DNA of 15,287 nucleotides from the NCBI GenBank assembly GCA_964486625.1, contig CAZANW010000047.1, positions 1-15,287 on the forward strand, read 5' to 3'. The DNA is from JAWCQZ01 sp964486625 (GTDB lineage Archaea; Halobacteriota; Syntropharchaeia; JACQPP01). A program made the position numbers and the translations under genes. The notes beneath the pieces were generated by a model. The model had not been told where the DNA came from. It worked only from the letters and a program-made list of their open reading frames with translations, and made no database searches. This document shows, in pieces, positions 1 through 7,376 of the stretch (positions are counted from its first letter, which is position 1; each line of letters opens with the position of its first letter).

Positions 1-69
1 CCGATGGGGAGAACAGACAGATTTCTCCTTCCGCAGCATCTCGCCCCCCACCCTCACCGCCTCCTCCGA

Positions 70-2664
70 CTACGCCCCGCTCTCCCCCGCCCCCTGCGCC
101 AAATCGGGCTTCCCCCCGCCCTGCCCGCCGGGCACCCCGCACATCCTCGCGACCACCTCCCGCGCATCCCCCTTCCCGGTCGCCACGACGAACCTGCCGT
201 CCCTCCGCGCCACGATACATGCGACCCCCTTCCCGGAGACCTGCTTGGCGATTTTCACCATGTTGCTGTCGTCCACCTCGGTTTTGACGACCGCGACCCC
301 CTCCTTGGCCGTCCGCACCGCCTCCTCGACCTGCGCCCGGGCGGCGACCTCGTAGAGGTTCTCCAGCGCCTTCCCGCGCTCCTTCCACTCCCCGAAGAAC
401 TTCTCCACCGCTTTCGGCAACTGGTCGGGCGGGACCCGCAGGGCGTCGGCCGCCCGCCGCAGGGTCGCCTCCAGTTCCTGCATCGCCCGGATGGCCGCCT
501 CCCCCGCCGCGTATTCGAGCCTCTCGACCCCGTCCTGGATGCGCTCGGCCCGGAGAATCTTGATGGCCCCGACGGTCCCGGTCCTCTCGCAGTGGGTGCC
601 GCCGCACGCCTGGACGTTGCCGTCCATGGTGACGGTCCGGACCTTGGCCCCCGGGACCAGCCCGCCCTGGTAGAGTTCGAACCCGTGGCGCCTCTCCGCC
701 TCGTTCCGGTCGAGGAAGACGCACTCCACCGGCAGGTCCTCCATCACCAGCGCGTTCGCCACCGCCTCGATGCGCCTCAACTCCTCCGGGTCGAGGGCCC
801 GGAAATGGGTGATGTCGAGCCGCGCGGAGTGGAGCCCCTTCTGTGCCCCCGCCTGCCAGACGTGCTGCCCGAGGACCCTGCGGCACGCTTCGAGGACGAG
901 GTGGGTCGCGGTGTGGTGGCGGGTGTGGGCCGTCCTCCGGACCGGGTTCACCTCGCCCCGGACCTCCTGGCCCGGCTTGAACAACTCGGGGTGGTCCACC
1001 TGGTGGAAGAGGATTCCCTGGTTCTCCTGCGCCTCCCGCACCTGGACCGCCTTCCCTCCGGCGTGGAGCACCCCCTGGTCGCTCGGCTGCCCCCCGCCCT
1101 CGGCATAAAAGCCCGTTGCGTCGAGAATCACCCACCGGTCGGCGACCCCGAGGACCTTCGCGGTGAAATCGAGCGCGGGCGGTGACTCGTAGTAGAGTTT
1201 CCGGGTCGGCGCGAACTTTCCCTCCGGCAGCCGCGCCCCCTTCGCCTCCTTCACCAACTTGGCGTGGCGCTTCGCCACCTGGGAGTAGAAGTCGTCCGGC
1301 ACCTCGACCGCGACCCCCGCAGCGGAGGCCGCCTCCTTCACCACCTCGGGGACGAGGCCGTGGCTGTCGTAGAACTCGACGAGCGCCTCGGGGGTGATGC
1401 GTTTTTTCCCAGCCGCCTCGCGCTCCACCATCCGCCTGCCGCGCTCCAGCGTCTCCCGATAGCGGCGCTGCTCCTCGCCCAACATCTCCTTCAGTGAGGC
1501 CTGGGGGAGCGGGAAGTGGAGTTCCACGATTTCCGGAATCGAGAGTTTGAGCCCCAGGGAGTCCATCAGCCGCTTCATCCGCCGCAGGACGAGCCGCGCC
1601 AAGTATCCGACGTGGACGTTGCTCGGCACCACCCCGTCCCGCACCATCCAGCCGAGGGTCCGGGCATGGTCCACCACCGCATAGGCCGACTCGATGGGCT
1701 CCAGGACCTTCTCCAACCGGTCCACGTCGAGCCCCGCCTCCTTCGCCACCCTCTTGCGCAGTTCGCGCAGGGTCGTGCCCCGCAGGTCCCCCATGCCCCC
1801 CGCGAGGCGGCACACCTTGCCGAGCAGGTCCCGGTGCTTCTCGATGTCGAGCCCCGCCAGCCCCTGGACCCGCCGGACCGCCTCGGGGAAGACCGAGTCG
1901 TAGATGGTCGGCGTCCCCTGGGATGCCCACGCCAGCCGCTCCAGGCCGTAGCCTGTGTCCACGATGCGCCGCTCCATCGGGCGGTATTTTTGCCCCTCCA
2001 GTTCGACGTCGCCCGAGGGGTGGGCCTCCCGGTCCATGAAAACCAGCGTCGCCACCTCCAGCCCGCCGAGCAGCACCTCGACGCTCGGCCCCGCGTTGCC
2101 GCCGCCGAACCACCACTTCTCCTTGTAGGTCACCGCCGCCGGGTCGGCCCCCGCTTTCCAGAGGAACTCCGAGCAGAGGCGCAGGGTCTCGTCCCGCCAG
2201 TAGACCTCGGTGCCGGGCGAGTTGAAGGCGTGGTGGGCCATCATCTCGAAACTGGTGAGGTGGCGCCCCGAGCGCCCGACCGACTCCACGTCGTCGAGCC
2301 GGATGCAGGGCTGGGAGATGGCGAGCGGGTTGGCGGGGGGCGGGACCATGCCCGATGTGACCCAGGGCTGGAAGTCGTAGATGGAGGCGTTCGTCAGCAT
2401 CACGTCGTCCCGCCACCGGGCCGCCACCACCGGGTAGGGCTTCAGGCGGGTGTGGCCCTGGGACTCGATAAAGGAGAGGTAGGCCTCCCGCATCTCGGCC
2501 ACCGACCGCCGCCGGAGGGCGGGCGCGCCGAGGAAAGAGTAGGGGACGCAGGGGGCGTCGCCGCACAACTTCCGGGCCGGGTCGAGGCTCCAGAAGTGGG
2601 AGCCGCACCCGCACTTCGCGCGATGATATCCGCGTTCTTGGAAGAATGCGAGGCCGTCGAACAT
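70..2664 (-). CDS. alaS: Alanyl-tRNA synthetase, archaeal type
   Basis: Cytoplasmic class II synthetase that charges tRNA-Ala and clears mischarged Ser/Gly; 864 aa. The N-terminus has the archaeal Cys cluster (C18, C20, C34, C39). The first pair is spaced CxC, where I recall CxxC in relatives. The catalytic domain follows, with a class II motif 2 region around residues 110-140 containing RSGRHLTSFEMMAHHAFN. The editing domain carries HxxxH (H584-H588) and CGGTH (C687-H691). The protein ends in the glycine-rich C-Ala domain, with GGQGGGKPDLAQGAG close to the stop. I chose the ATG at 2664 because MFDGLAFFQERGY aligns with the family N-terminus; the frame stays open to 2778, but that extension does not resemble the family. 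The gene is divergent from the DUF1614-like gene. If the shared TATA box at 2738-2748 drives it, the leader would be about 50 bases and would contain a hairpin (2673-2699). Identity is near certain; the exact start is slightly less so. Confidence 0.97.
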   Translation of the reverse strand: MFDGLAFFQERGYHRAKCGCGSHFWSLDPARKLCGDAPCVPYSFLGAPALRRRSVAEMREAYLSFIESQGHTRLKPYPVVAARWRDDVMLTNASIYDFQPWVTSGMVPPPANPLAISQPCIRLDDVESVGRSGRHLTSFEMMAHHAFNSPGTEVYWRDETLRLCSEFLWKAGADPAAVTYKEKWWFGGGNAGPSVEVLLGGLEVATLVFMDREAHPSGDVELEGQKYRPMERRIVDTGYGLERLAWASQGTPTIYDSVFPEAVRRVQGLAGLDIEKHRDLLGKVCRLAGGMGDLRGTTLRELRKRVAKEAGLDVDRLEKVLEPIESAYAVVDHARTLGWMVRDGVVPSNVHVGYLARLVLRRMKRLMDSLGLKLSIPEIVELHFPLPQASLKEMLGEEQRRYRETLERGRRMVEREAAGKKRITPEALVEFYDSHGLVPEVVKEAASAAGVAVEVPDDFYSQVAKRHAKLVKEAKGARLPEGKFAPTRKLYYESPPALDFTAKVLGVADRWVILDATGFYAEGGGQPSDQGVLHAGGKAVQVREAQENQGILFHQVDHPELFKPGQEVRGEVNPVRRTAHTRHHTATHLVLEACRRVLGQHVWQAGAQKGLHSARLDITHFRALDPEELRRIEAVANALVMEDLPVECVFLDRNEAERRHGFELYQGGLVPGAKVRTVTMDGNVQACGGTHCERTGTVGAIKILRAERIQDGVERLEYAAGEAAIRAMQELEATLRRAADALRVPPDQLPKAVEKFFGEWKERGKALENLYEVAARAQVEEAVRTAKEGVAVVKTEVDDSNMVKIAKQVSGKGVACIVARRDGRFVVATGKGDAREVVARMCGVPGGQGGGKPDLAQGAGESGA

Positions 2665-2672
2665 CCTCGCGC

Positions 2673-2699
2673 GAAGGTTTCTCGCGGAAATCAACCTTC
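2673..2699. repeat. Inverted repeat in the alaS leader
   Basis: GAAGGTT at 2673-2679 is the reverse complement of AACCTTC at 2693-2699, separated by 13 bases. It lies just upstream of the alaS start on the minus strand and would fold as a hairpin in an alaS leader transcribed from the 2738-2748 TATA box. It might be an operator or an RNA structure; no family is recognised. Confidence 0.35.
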
Positions 2700-2704
2700 C
2701 GTCA

Positions 2705-2717
2705 CGCGAAAATCGCG
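2705..2717. promoter_or_regulatory. Palindrome CGCGA-AAA-TCGCG between divergent genes
   Basis: Perfect 5-base arms flank AAA, between the shared TATA box and the alaS start. The predicted alaS transcription start (about 2717) falls at its edge, so a protein bound here could block alaS transcription. This is inferred from position only. In such GC-rich DNA a short CG-rich palindrome can also arise by chance. Confidence 0.25.
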
Positions 2718-2737
2718 CGCAGGGAACTACGGTCCAG

Positions 2738-2748
2738 AAAATATATAT
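2738..2748. promoter_or_regulatory. Shared symmetrical TATA box (alaS / DUF1614-like gene)
   Basis: AAAATATATAT is a striking AT run in very GC-rich surroundings. Its centre (about 2744) lies 27 bases before the ATG at 2772, the expected archaeal TATA-to-start distance, so the plus-strand transcript is probably leaderless. The core reads nearly the same on both strands, so it can also serve alaS on the minus strand, with a start near 2717. Confidence 0.7.
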
Positions 2749-2771
2749 GCGCGCCCCCCGGTCCCGGAACG

Positions 2772-3476
2772 ATGGCATTCGAGGCCGTCCACCTCCGACG
2801 GTTCCCGCTCCCCTGGTGGCTCAGGTTCGGGTGGCTGAAATTCGAGGGCTATGAGCCATCCCTATTCCTCTTCGCGGCCCTCCTCCTGCTGCTCTTTCTC
2901 CCCATCGCGCCCCCGAAGGCCCTCGCGGCGGCCGCGGCCGTCTGGCTGGCCAGCGCGTTCGAGGTCCCGGTCCCGGGCTCGTTCCGGACCCGCAAGCCCG
3001 CCCTGAGCGCGGAGAAGGTCTCGATGTTCGAGGAACTCTACGGTGTGCCCGTAGGCGAGCCCCTCGCATCGGGGGAGAGGACCTATCGCACCCGTTTGAG
3101 CCTGAACCTCGGAACCGTTCTCCTCCCGCTGGCCTTCATGACCTACCTCATCTGGGCGGGCTTCTCCACCGCCCTCGCTTCCGTCGCGGCCCTCATCCCC
3201 GTCGCTTTCCTCACGCTCCTTCTCGGCCGGAGCGAGCCCGGCGTGGGCTTGGTCCTCCCGCCCTTCGCGGCCCTCGCGGCCCTCCCCATCACCGCCATCC
3301 TCCAAGGTCCCGCCCTGATGGCGATGGCCACCGCGGGCGTCGGGGTCATGGTCGGCTCGCTGGTCCTCGTCTTCCAGGCGGGGCGGGAGGAGCCGGGGGC
3401 GCCCGTCTACCGCATCGGGGGGAAGGGGAGCGGCGCGGCGGTCGCCCTCGCTGCCATCCTCGCGCTGCTTCTCTGA
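2772..3476 (+). CDS. DUF1614-like integral membrane protein
   Basis: Predicted polytopic membrane protein of 234 aa with unknown biochemical role. Hydrophobic segments lie at about residues 30-64, 112-130, 133-151, 158-178, 181-202 and 219-234. The pattern resembles DUF1614 as I recall it: an Asn-containing NLGTVLLP segment (111-119), a PGVGLVLPP loop (156-164) and a closing APVYRIGGKGSGA segment (210-222) that matches the family's glycine-rich C-terminal signature. The frame is open from 2646, but the ATG at 2772 is preferred: a TATA box sits 27 bases before it (leaderless start), and upstream residues would run through the promoter. The gene is divergent from alaS with no obvious functional link. 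The family assignment is from remembered motifs and is moderately sure; membrane location is clear. Confidence 0.72.
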   Translation: MAFEAVHLRRFPLPWWLRFGWLKFEGYEPSLFLFAALLLLLFLPIAPPKALAAAAAVWLASAFEVPVPGSFRTRKPALSAEKVSMFEELYGVPVGEPLASGERTYRTRLSLNLGTVLLPLAFMTYLIWAGFSTALASVAALIPVAFLTLLLGRSEPGVGLVLPPFAALAALPITAILQGPALMAMATAGVGVMVGSLVLVFQAGREEPGAPVYRIGGKGSGAAVALAAILALLL

Positions 3477-3506
3477 CGAAAGACAGTTGGGACGTTCCTG
3501 GGCGAT

Positions 3507-3514
3507 GATTTATG
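3507..3514 (+). promoter_or_regulatory. TATA-like box for the membrane-methyltransferase gene
   Basis: GATTTATG, with AT-rich centre near 3510, lies about 27 bases before the ATG at 3537. This spacing supports that ATG as a leaderless start. It also makes the earlier ATG at 3512, in another frame, part of the promoter and not a gene start. Confidence 0.5.
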
Positions 3515-3529
3515 GCGTCCCACCCTCCT

Positions 3530-3546
3530 GGGGGGGATGCCCCCCC
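3530..3546. repeat. G7-ATG-C7 tract around the start codon
   Basis: Seven Gs (3530-3536), the start codon ATG (3537-3539) and seven Cs (3540-3546) form a mirrored homopolymer pair centred on initiation. A one-base change in the C tract would shift the reading frame right after the start. The tract could be phase-variable, a source of assembly error, or incidental. Confidence 0.6.
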
Positions 3547-5408
3547 GAAAGCCGAGTCCGTCCCGCTCGAACGGAGGCGCCGCCGCGCCCGCCGCCGTGG
3601 ACCTCCAGGGCCTCTTCACGGTGAGGCCTTTCGTGCGCCGGTCCCTCTCCATCCTCTTGGCGGCGGTCCTGGGTCTCGTCCTTCTGGGGTTCGCCGCCAG
3701 CTTCCCCTGGTCCTCCGCGGCGAACCTGCAGGAGCCGCTTCTCTTCTTGGGCGCGCTCCTGGTGTGGACCCTCTCCCCCATCCTCCAGGCCGTCCGCTTC
3801 GGCTACCTCCTGGCCCGCCGCTCCTCGCGCCCCCCACTCGGGTTCCTGGTCCAGCTCCACCTCGCGGAGCGGTTCTTCGCCCCGGTCCTCCCGTTCCGGC
3901 TGAGCCTGCTGGTCAAGGCCTACCTCCTCCAGCGCGGGGGCGGCGTGGAGACCGGCACGGGCTTCTCCGTCACGGTCTTGGACGCCCTCTTCGAATCGAG
4001 CGTCGTCCTCGCCATCGCTGTTCTGGGTGCCCCCCTCCTCGTCCGAACCCCCCTCTACCTCCTCGGCCTTGTGGCCCTCGGCCTTGCGGCGGCCTTCTTT
4101 CTCATCGCCCCGGAACGGCTGAAGGCGTGGGAAGGGCGGCTGCAGGAAGGGGGCCGCCTCGCGCGCGCGGTCCGCTTCCTCCACGACCTGCGCCTCCAGA
4201 CCGGCGCCCTCCTCCGCGACCCCGGGCTCCTGCTTCTCCTCCCGTTCCTGGCCGGGGCCCAGCTCATCTTGGTGGTCACGGGAGACCTCCTCCTCCGCTC
4301 CGTGGGCTACAGCCTCCCGTGGTCCTCCCTGCTGGTCATCCTGAACGCCGCGGCTCTCCTCGGGAACGCCACGGCCATTCCCTCGGGCTGGGGAGCCAGG
4401 GAGGTGGCCCTGGTCGGCCTTCTGAGCCCCGCAGGCATCCCCCTGGGAAGCGCCCTCCTCTTTTCCGTGCTGCTGCGGGCCGTGACTCTTCCCCAGATGG
4501 CCCTCGGCTACGGACTCGCGGTGCGGCTGGGCTGGGAGAGCATCGTCCGGAAGCGATCCCCAAGTCTGCACCCCCCCGGTGTGCGCCAGGTGGAGATGGA
4601 CCGGTCGGACGCCTCCGCAACGCGGTTTCCAGAGGCGTGGCGGGAGGAGTTCATCCGCGTCTATGCGCGGAATCCGTGGCAGGAGAAGCGGCGCGCCCGG
4701 ACGCTGCGCTGGAATTCCCCCCGGGCGGACGCGGTTCACGGCCTCGTGCGGCGGTTCCTCCCCCCCACCGGGGCCAGTGTCTTGGAGGTCGGTTGTTGGG
4801 TCGGGTGGAACTTGATTCCGTTCGCCTCCCATCGGGCGATTGGCCTGGACCTGGACGGCAGGGGACTGCGCATGGGCCGGCGCCTGGGTCTCCCGGCGGA
4901 CCTCGTCCAGGGAGACGGCACCCGCCTTCCCCTCCGGGACGCGAGTGTGGATTTGGTCATCTGTCACATGGTCATCGAGCACATCCCGCCGAATCGGTGG
5001 GCCGCTTTCTCCCGCGAGTTGGCACGGGTGCTGCGGCCCGGGGGGACCCTCTACATGAGCGCTCCGAACTTCTGGTGGCCCGTGGAGGACCACTACCGGC
5101 TTCCGGCCCTCCACTGGTTGCCCTCCCGCCTGCGGAACGTCTATGTCCGCGGGACCGGGCGCGACGACGCATGCTCCTGGTTTTTCCGGATTCCAACGCA
5201 TGGCGAGGTGACTCGCCTCTTGGAGCCGTTCTTCCGGGTCAAGGACGTCACAGGGGCTTTCGCGGCTTCGCCCTACGCCCGCAGCCGCTTCCTGCTGGCG
5301 GGCATCGGCGCAATCGTCCTCCGGGGTCCCCTGGCCCGGGCCGCCCCCTCCTTTCACCTCCTCTGCACACGCACGGCGGAAACGGTCCCCACCGGTCCGG
5401 CCGCCTGA
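3537..5408 (+). CDS. UPF0104/LPG-synthase-like membrane domain fused to SAM methyltransferase
   Basis: A 623-aa two-part protein. Residues about 33-330 are a multi-pass membrane domain of the UPF0104 / lysylphosphatidylglycerol-synthase TM type, often found near glycan and lipid genes. The best mark is IPSGWGAREVALVGLL (281-296), matching the family's P-x-G-x-G-x-R-E signature, followed by a late transmembrane segment. Residues about 360-600 form a class I methyltransferase: motif I EVGCWVG (417-423), acidic ribose-binding GLDLD (436-440), motif IV DLVICHMVIEH (472-482) and LRPGGTLYMSAPN (499-511). Both parts are in one uninterrupted frame. An internal in-frame ATG at 4596 (M354) could separately start the methyltransferase, but nothing requires it. 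The ATG at 3537 fits the TATA box. The 3' end overlaps the convergent glycosyltransferase by 55 bases. Likely role: translocation and/or methyl capping of a lipid or lipid-linked glycan (inference). Confidence 0.85.
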   Translation: MPPRKPSPSRSNGGAAAPAAVDLQGLFTVRPFVRRSLSILLAAVLGLVLLGFAASFPWSSAANLQEPLLFLGALLVWTLSPILQAVRFGYLLARRSSRPPLGFLVQLHLAERFFAPVLPFRLSLLVKAYLLQRGGGVETGTGFSVTVLDALFESSVVLAIAVLGAPLLVRTPLYLLGLVALGLAAAFFLIAPERLKAWEGRLQEGGRLARAVRFLHDLRLQTGALLRDPGLLLLLPFLAGAQLILVVTGDLLLRSVGYSLPWSSLLVILNAAALLGNATAIPSGWGAREVALVGLLSPAGIPLGSALLFSVLLRAVTLPQMALGYGLAVRLGWESIVRKRSPSLHPPGVRQVEMDRSDASATRFPEAWREEFIRVYARNPWQEKRRARTLRWNSPRADAVHGLVRRFLPPTGASVLEVGCWVGWNLIPFASHRAIGLDLDGRGLRMGRRLGLPADLVQGDGTRLPLRDASVDLVICHMVIEHIPPNRWAAFSRELARVLRPGGTLYMSAPNFWWPVEDHYRLPALHWLPSRLRNVYVRGTGRDDACSWFFRIPTHGEVTRLLEPFFRVKDVTGAFAASPYARSRFLLAGIGAIVLRGPLARAAPSFHLLCTRTAETVPTGPAA

Positions 5409-6580
5409 CGGCCCAGGGCCCGCCGGTATCCCTCCAGGGTGCGCTCCACCTCGCGGTCCCAGGAGTGCTCCTCGACCGCGTAGCGGTTCCCGCTCCCGGC
5501 GAGCCGCTCGGCCAGGGCGGGGTCGCGGAGAACCTCGGCGAGGCCCCGGGCGAGGTCGCGGGGGTCCCGGGGACGGACCAGGAGGGCCGTCTCCCGCCGG
5601 CGGAGGACCGGACCGCGCCCTTCGGTCTCGGTGGCGACCACGGGCCGGCGGCAGGCCATGGCCTCGATGGTGACCGTGGCCCCGAACTCCAGGTGACTGG
5701 GGACCGCGACCGCGGCGGCGAGGGAGTAGTAGGCGGGAAGATCCGCCGGCTTGACTCGGCCCGCGAAGACCACGGGAATAGCGAGGGGGGCTGCGGCCGC
5801 GCGGAGTTCCCCCTCCAGGGGCCCGTCGCCCACGAGCAGGAGGGCGAGGTCGGGGAAGTCGCGGCCGAGGAGGGCCGCGGCCTCGACGAGCTCCCGCACC
5901 CCCTTCCGGGGAATGAAGTCCCCCACGTAGAGGACGACCCGGCGCCCTTCGAGGCCGAGGCAGCGGGCGAGAGAGGCGTCCCGCGGGAGGGGGCGGAAAT
6001 GGTCCAATTCGACCCCCCGCTGCACGAGGAGGACCCGGTCCCCGAACCCGAACTCCCCCACGATGTCGTGGAGGTTCTCGGCCACGGCGAGGATGCAGCG
6101 GGTCCGGCGGAAGGTCCAGCGGACCAGGGGCCCCACCAGCGGGTGGTGCCAGGACCAGTTCTCGCTGATGCCCCGGACCGAGACCACCACGGGGAGGCGG
6201 GTGAGCGCCCCCACTAGGACCGCGACGAGTCCCCCGGGGAGTTCCCAGTGGGCGTGGATGAGGTGGATGCGGTCGCGGCGGACGGCGCGCAGCGATGCGA
6301 AAAATGTGCCGATGAGGTAGGTGGCGAGGATGGAGAGGGTGAAGGGGCTGGAGCGGCGGAGCTGGTCGAAGGTGAAGGCTCCCGGAGGCATGCAGGCCAC
6401 CCGGCGGACCCGGACCCCCTCGTAGTCCTCCCGGAGCCGGGACCCGGGCCTGAGCCGGGGGGCCACCAGGGTCACCCCGTGGCCGCGCTGGACGAGACGA
6501 CGGGCCAATTGGTGGACGAACATCCCGCGGCCGTCCCCCGGGGCAGCGGGGTAGGCGGTGGTGAGCATCAGGATGTTCAC
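5354..6580 (-). CDS. GT4-family glycosyltransferase (GT-B fold)
   Basis: Transfers a sugar from a nucleotide donor to a lipid or glycan acceptor, probably at the cytoplasmic membrane face; 408 aa, normal for GT4. The N-terminal Rossmann half opens with NILMLTTAYPAAPGDGRGMF, whose glycine-rich loop is typical, then HLIHAHWELPGG. The second half has VVLYVGDFIPRKGVRELVEA, LLLVGDGPLEGEL and the donor-binding EX7E motif (E298 to E306, within EFGATVTIEAMA). The start is GTG at 6580, and the GTGA overlaps the stop of the acetyltransferase gene by 4 bases, implying translational coupling. The gene ends tail-to-tail with the membrane-methyltransferase fusion, overlapping it by 55 bases. Donor and acceptor cannot be read from sequence; the operon suggests an amino sugar donor. 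Confidence 0.93.
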   Translation of the reverse strand: MNILMLTTAYPAAPGDGRGMFVHQLARRLVQRGHGVTLVAPRLRPGSRLREDYEGVRVRRVACMPPGAFTFDQLRRSSPFTLSILATYLIGTFFASLRAVRRDRIHLIHAHWELPGGLVAVLVGALTRLPVVVSVRGISENWSWHHPLVGPLVRWTFRRTRCILAVAENLHDIVGEFGFGDRVLLVQRGVELDHFRPLPRDASLARCLGLEGRRVVLYVGDFIPRKGVRELVEAAALLGRDFPDLALLLVGDGPLEGELRAAAAPLAIPVVFAGRVKPADLPAYYSLAAAVAVPSHLEFGATVTIEAMACRRPVVATETEGRGPVLRRRETALLVRPRDPRDLARGLAEVLRDPALAERLAGSGNRYAVEEHSWDREVERTLEGYRRALGRQAAGPVGTVSAVRVQRR

Positions 6581-6999
6581 GGCGCGCCTCCGGGATGCCC
6601 CAGGAGGACGAGGGCCTCTTCCCGGCCCGGAATGGTGGTGAGGACGCGGAATCCGTGGGTCTCGTAAAACCGGATGGCCCCCGTGTTGGAGGCCCGGGTG
6701 GTGACCCGACAGGGACGGGGATGCACGTAGCGGCGGAGGAACCCGGCGCCGACGCCTGAACTCCGGTGCTTCTCGCCCACGGCGAGGTGGTGAATGAAGA
6801 GGGTGGAGGGGCCGTCGTTGCCGAGGATGAGATAGCCGGCCACGCGGTCGGTCTCGGCCACGTAGAAGCGGCAGCAGGCGCTGAGGAAGAGGAGGGCGAA
6901 GCCCGAGAGGGGATTTGGGAATGCCTCGCGCTGGACCTCCATCACCGCTTCGAGGTCGCGGAGCCGGAACTCCCGGTAGCGGACCTCCGGCCCGTTCAT
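6577..6999 (-). CDS. GNAT-family N-acetyltransferase
   Basis: Acetyl-CoA-dependent N-acetyltransferase of 140 aa, the usual size for a single GNAT domain. Strands and motif A are visible: STLFIHHLAVGEKHRSSGVG, with the CoA pyrophosphate-binding R79-S-S-G-V-G-A85. The C-terminal motif is NTGAIRFYETHGFRVL (N105-L120), with Tyr112 at the usual general-acid position. The ATG at 6999 overlaps the stop of the upstream small membrane protein gene as ATGA, and its own stop overlaps the glycosyltransferase GTG. Placed after an aminotransferase in a sugar operon, it plausibly acetylates the new amino group of a nucleotide sugar. The sequence is of the general RimI-like sort, however, so a protein or small-molecule amine substrate cannot be excluded. 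Confidence 0.88.
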   Translation of the reverse strand: MNGPEVRYREFRLRDLEAVMEVQREAFPNPLSGFALLFLSACCRFYVAETDRVAGYLILGNDGPSTLFIHHLAVGEKHRSSGVGAGFLRRYVHPRPCRVTTRASNTGAIRFYETHGFRVLTTIPGREEALVLLGHPGGAP

Positions 7000-7376
7000 C
7001 GGAGGAGCGCCCCCGCGGAAACGGCGGCCCAGAGGAGGAGGGCGAGGGAGGAGAGGGCGAAGTAGGGCGCCTCCCCGTCCGGCAGGCCGAAGAGGCCCTT
7101 CACCAGGCCCGAGCACCCCGCGACGCGCGCCTCCCGGGAGCGGGTGAGGAGGAGGGCGGCCAGGAGGTATCCCGCGAATGCGAGGAGGGCCGCCCGGGGC
7201 CCCAGGCCCCAGTTCAACAGGAGGGGAGCAGCCAGCAGGACGGCGGAGAACCGGTGGAGGGGAAGGTAGAATCGCACCAGCACGTCGAAGAGCCCCCACA
7301 GGAGGACGCGGGCGGCCATGGGGCCCGTGAGGCGGTTCCAGAAGGGGAGCCGGACGAGGCGGCCCACCAGTGTCAT
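6996..7376 (-). CDS. Small hydrophobic membrane protein, unrecognised
   Basis: A 126-aa protein I do not recognise. It begins with a basic amphipathic stretch (residues 1-19) and has three or four hydrophobic segments at about 20-39, 42-58, 61-78 and 104-124. A hydrophilic connection around 79-103 holds CSGLVKGLFGLPDGEAPY. That reality is supported by exact 4-base ATGA overlaps at both ends, with the aminotransferase stop upstream and the acetyltransferase start downstream; the ATG at 7376 is fixed by this. It may be an accessory subunit or anchor for the glycosyltransferase, or a small glycan or lipid transporter. The LVKGLFGLP region vaguely recalls C-terminal membrane tails of GT2 enzymes, but no catalytic domain is present. 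Function unknown. Confidence 0.75.
   Translation of the reverse strand: MTLVGRLVRLPFWNRLTGPMAARVLLWGLFDVLVRFYLPLHRFSAVLLAAPLLLNWGLGPRAALLAFAGYLLAALLLTRSREARVAGCSGLVKGLFGLPDGEAPYFALSSLALLLWAAVSAGALLR

Noticed and set aside
1..39. Possible start of a minus-strand gene (ATG at 39) running off the window, preceded by a G-rich sequence
   Set aside because: Only 13 codons are visible and no family can be recognised; the G-rich stretch is not a convincing ribosome site.
1516..2838. Long plus-strand open frame (440 codons) opposite alaS
   Set aside because: It is antisense to a clearly conserved alaS, has Pro/Arg/His-rich composition, and arises because high GC removes stop codons.
3510..5357. 615-codon minus-strand open frame opposite the membrane-methyltransferase gene
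   Set aside because: The composition is Glu/Gly/Arg-rich and domain-free, as expected for the antisense of a hydrophobic GC-rich gene.
3512..6217. 901-codon plus-strand open frame across the fusion gene and into the glycosyltransferase
   Set aside because: It is out of frame with two genes showing strong motifs, its translation is Pro/Arg/Gly-rich without domains, and its ATG lies inside the TATA-like box.
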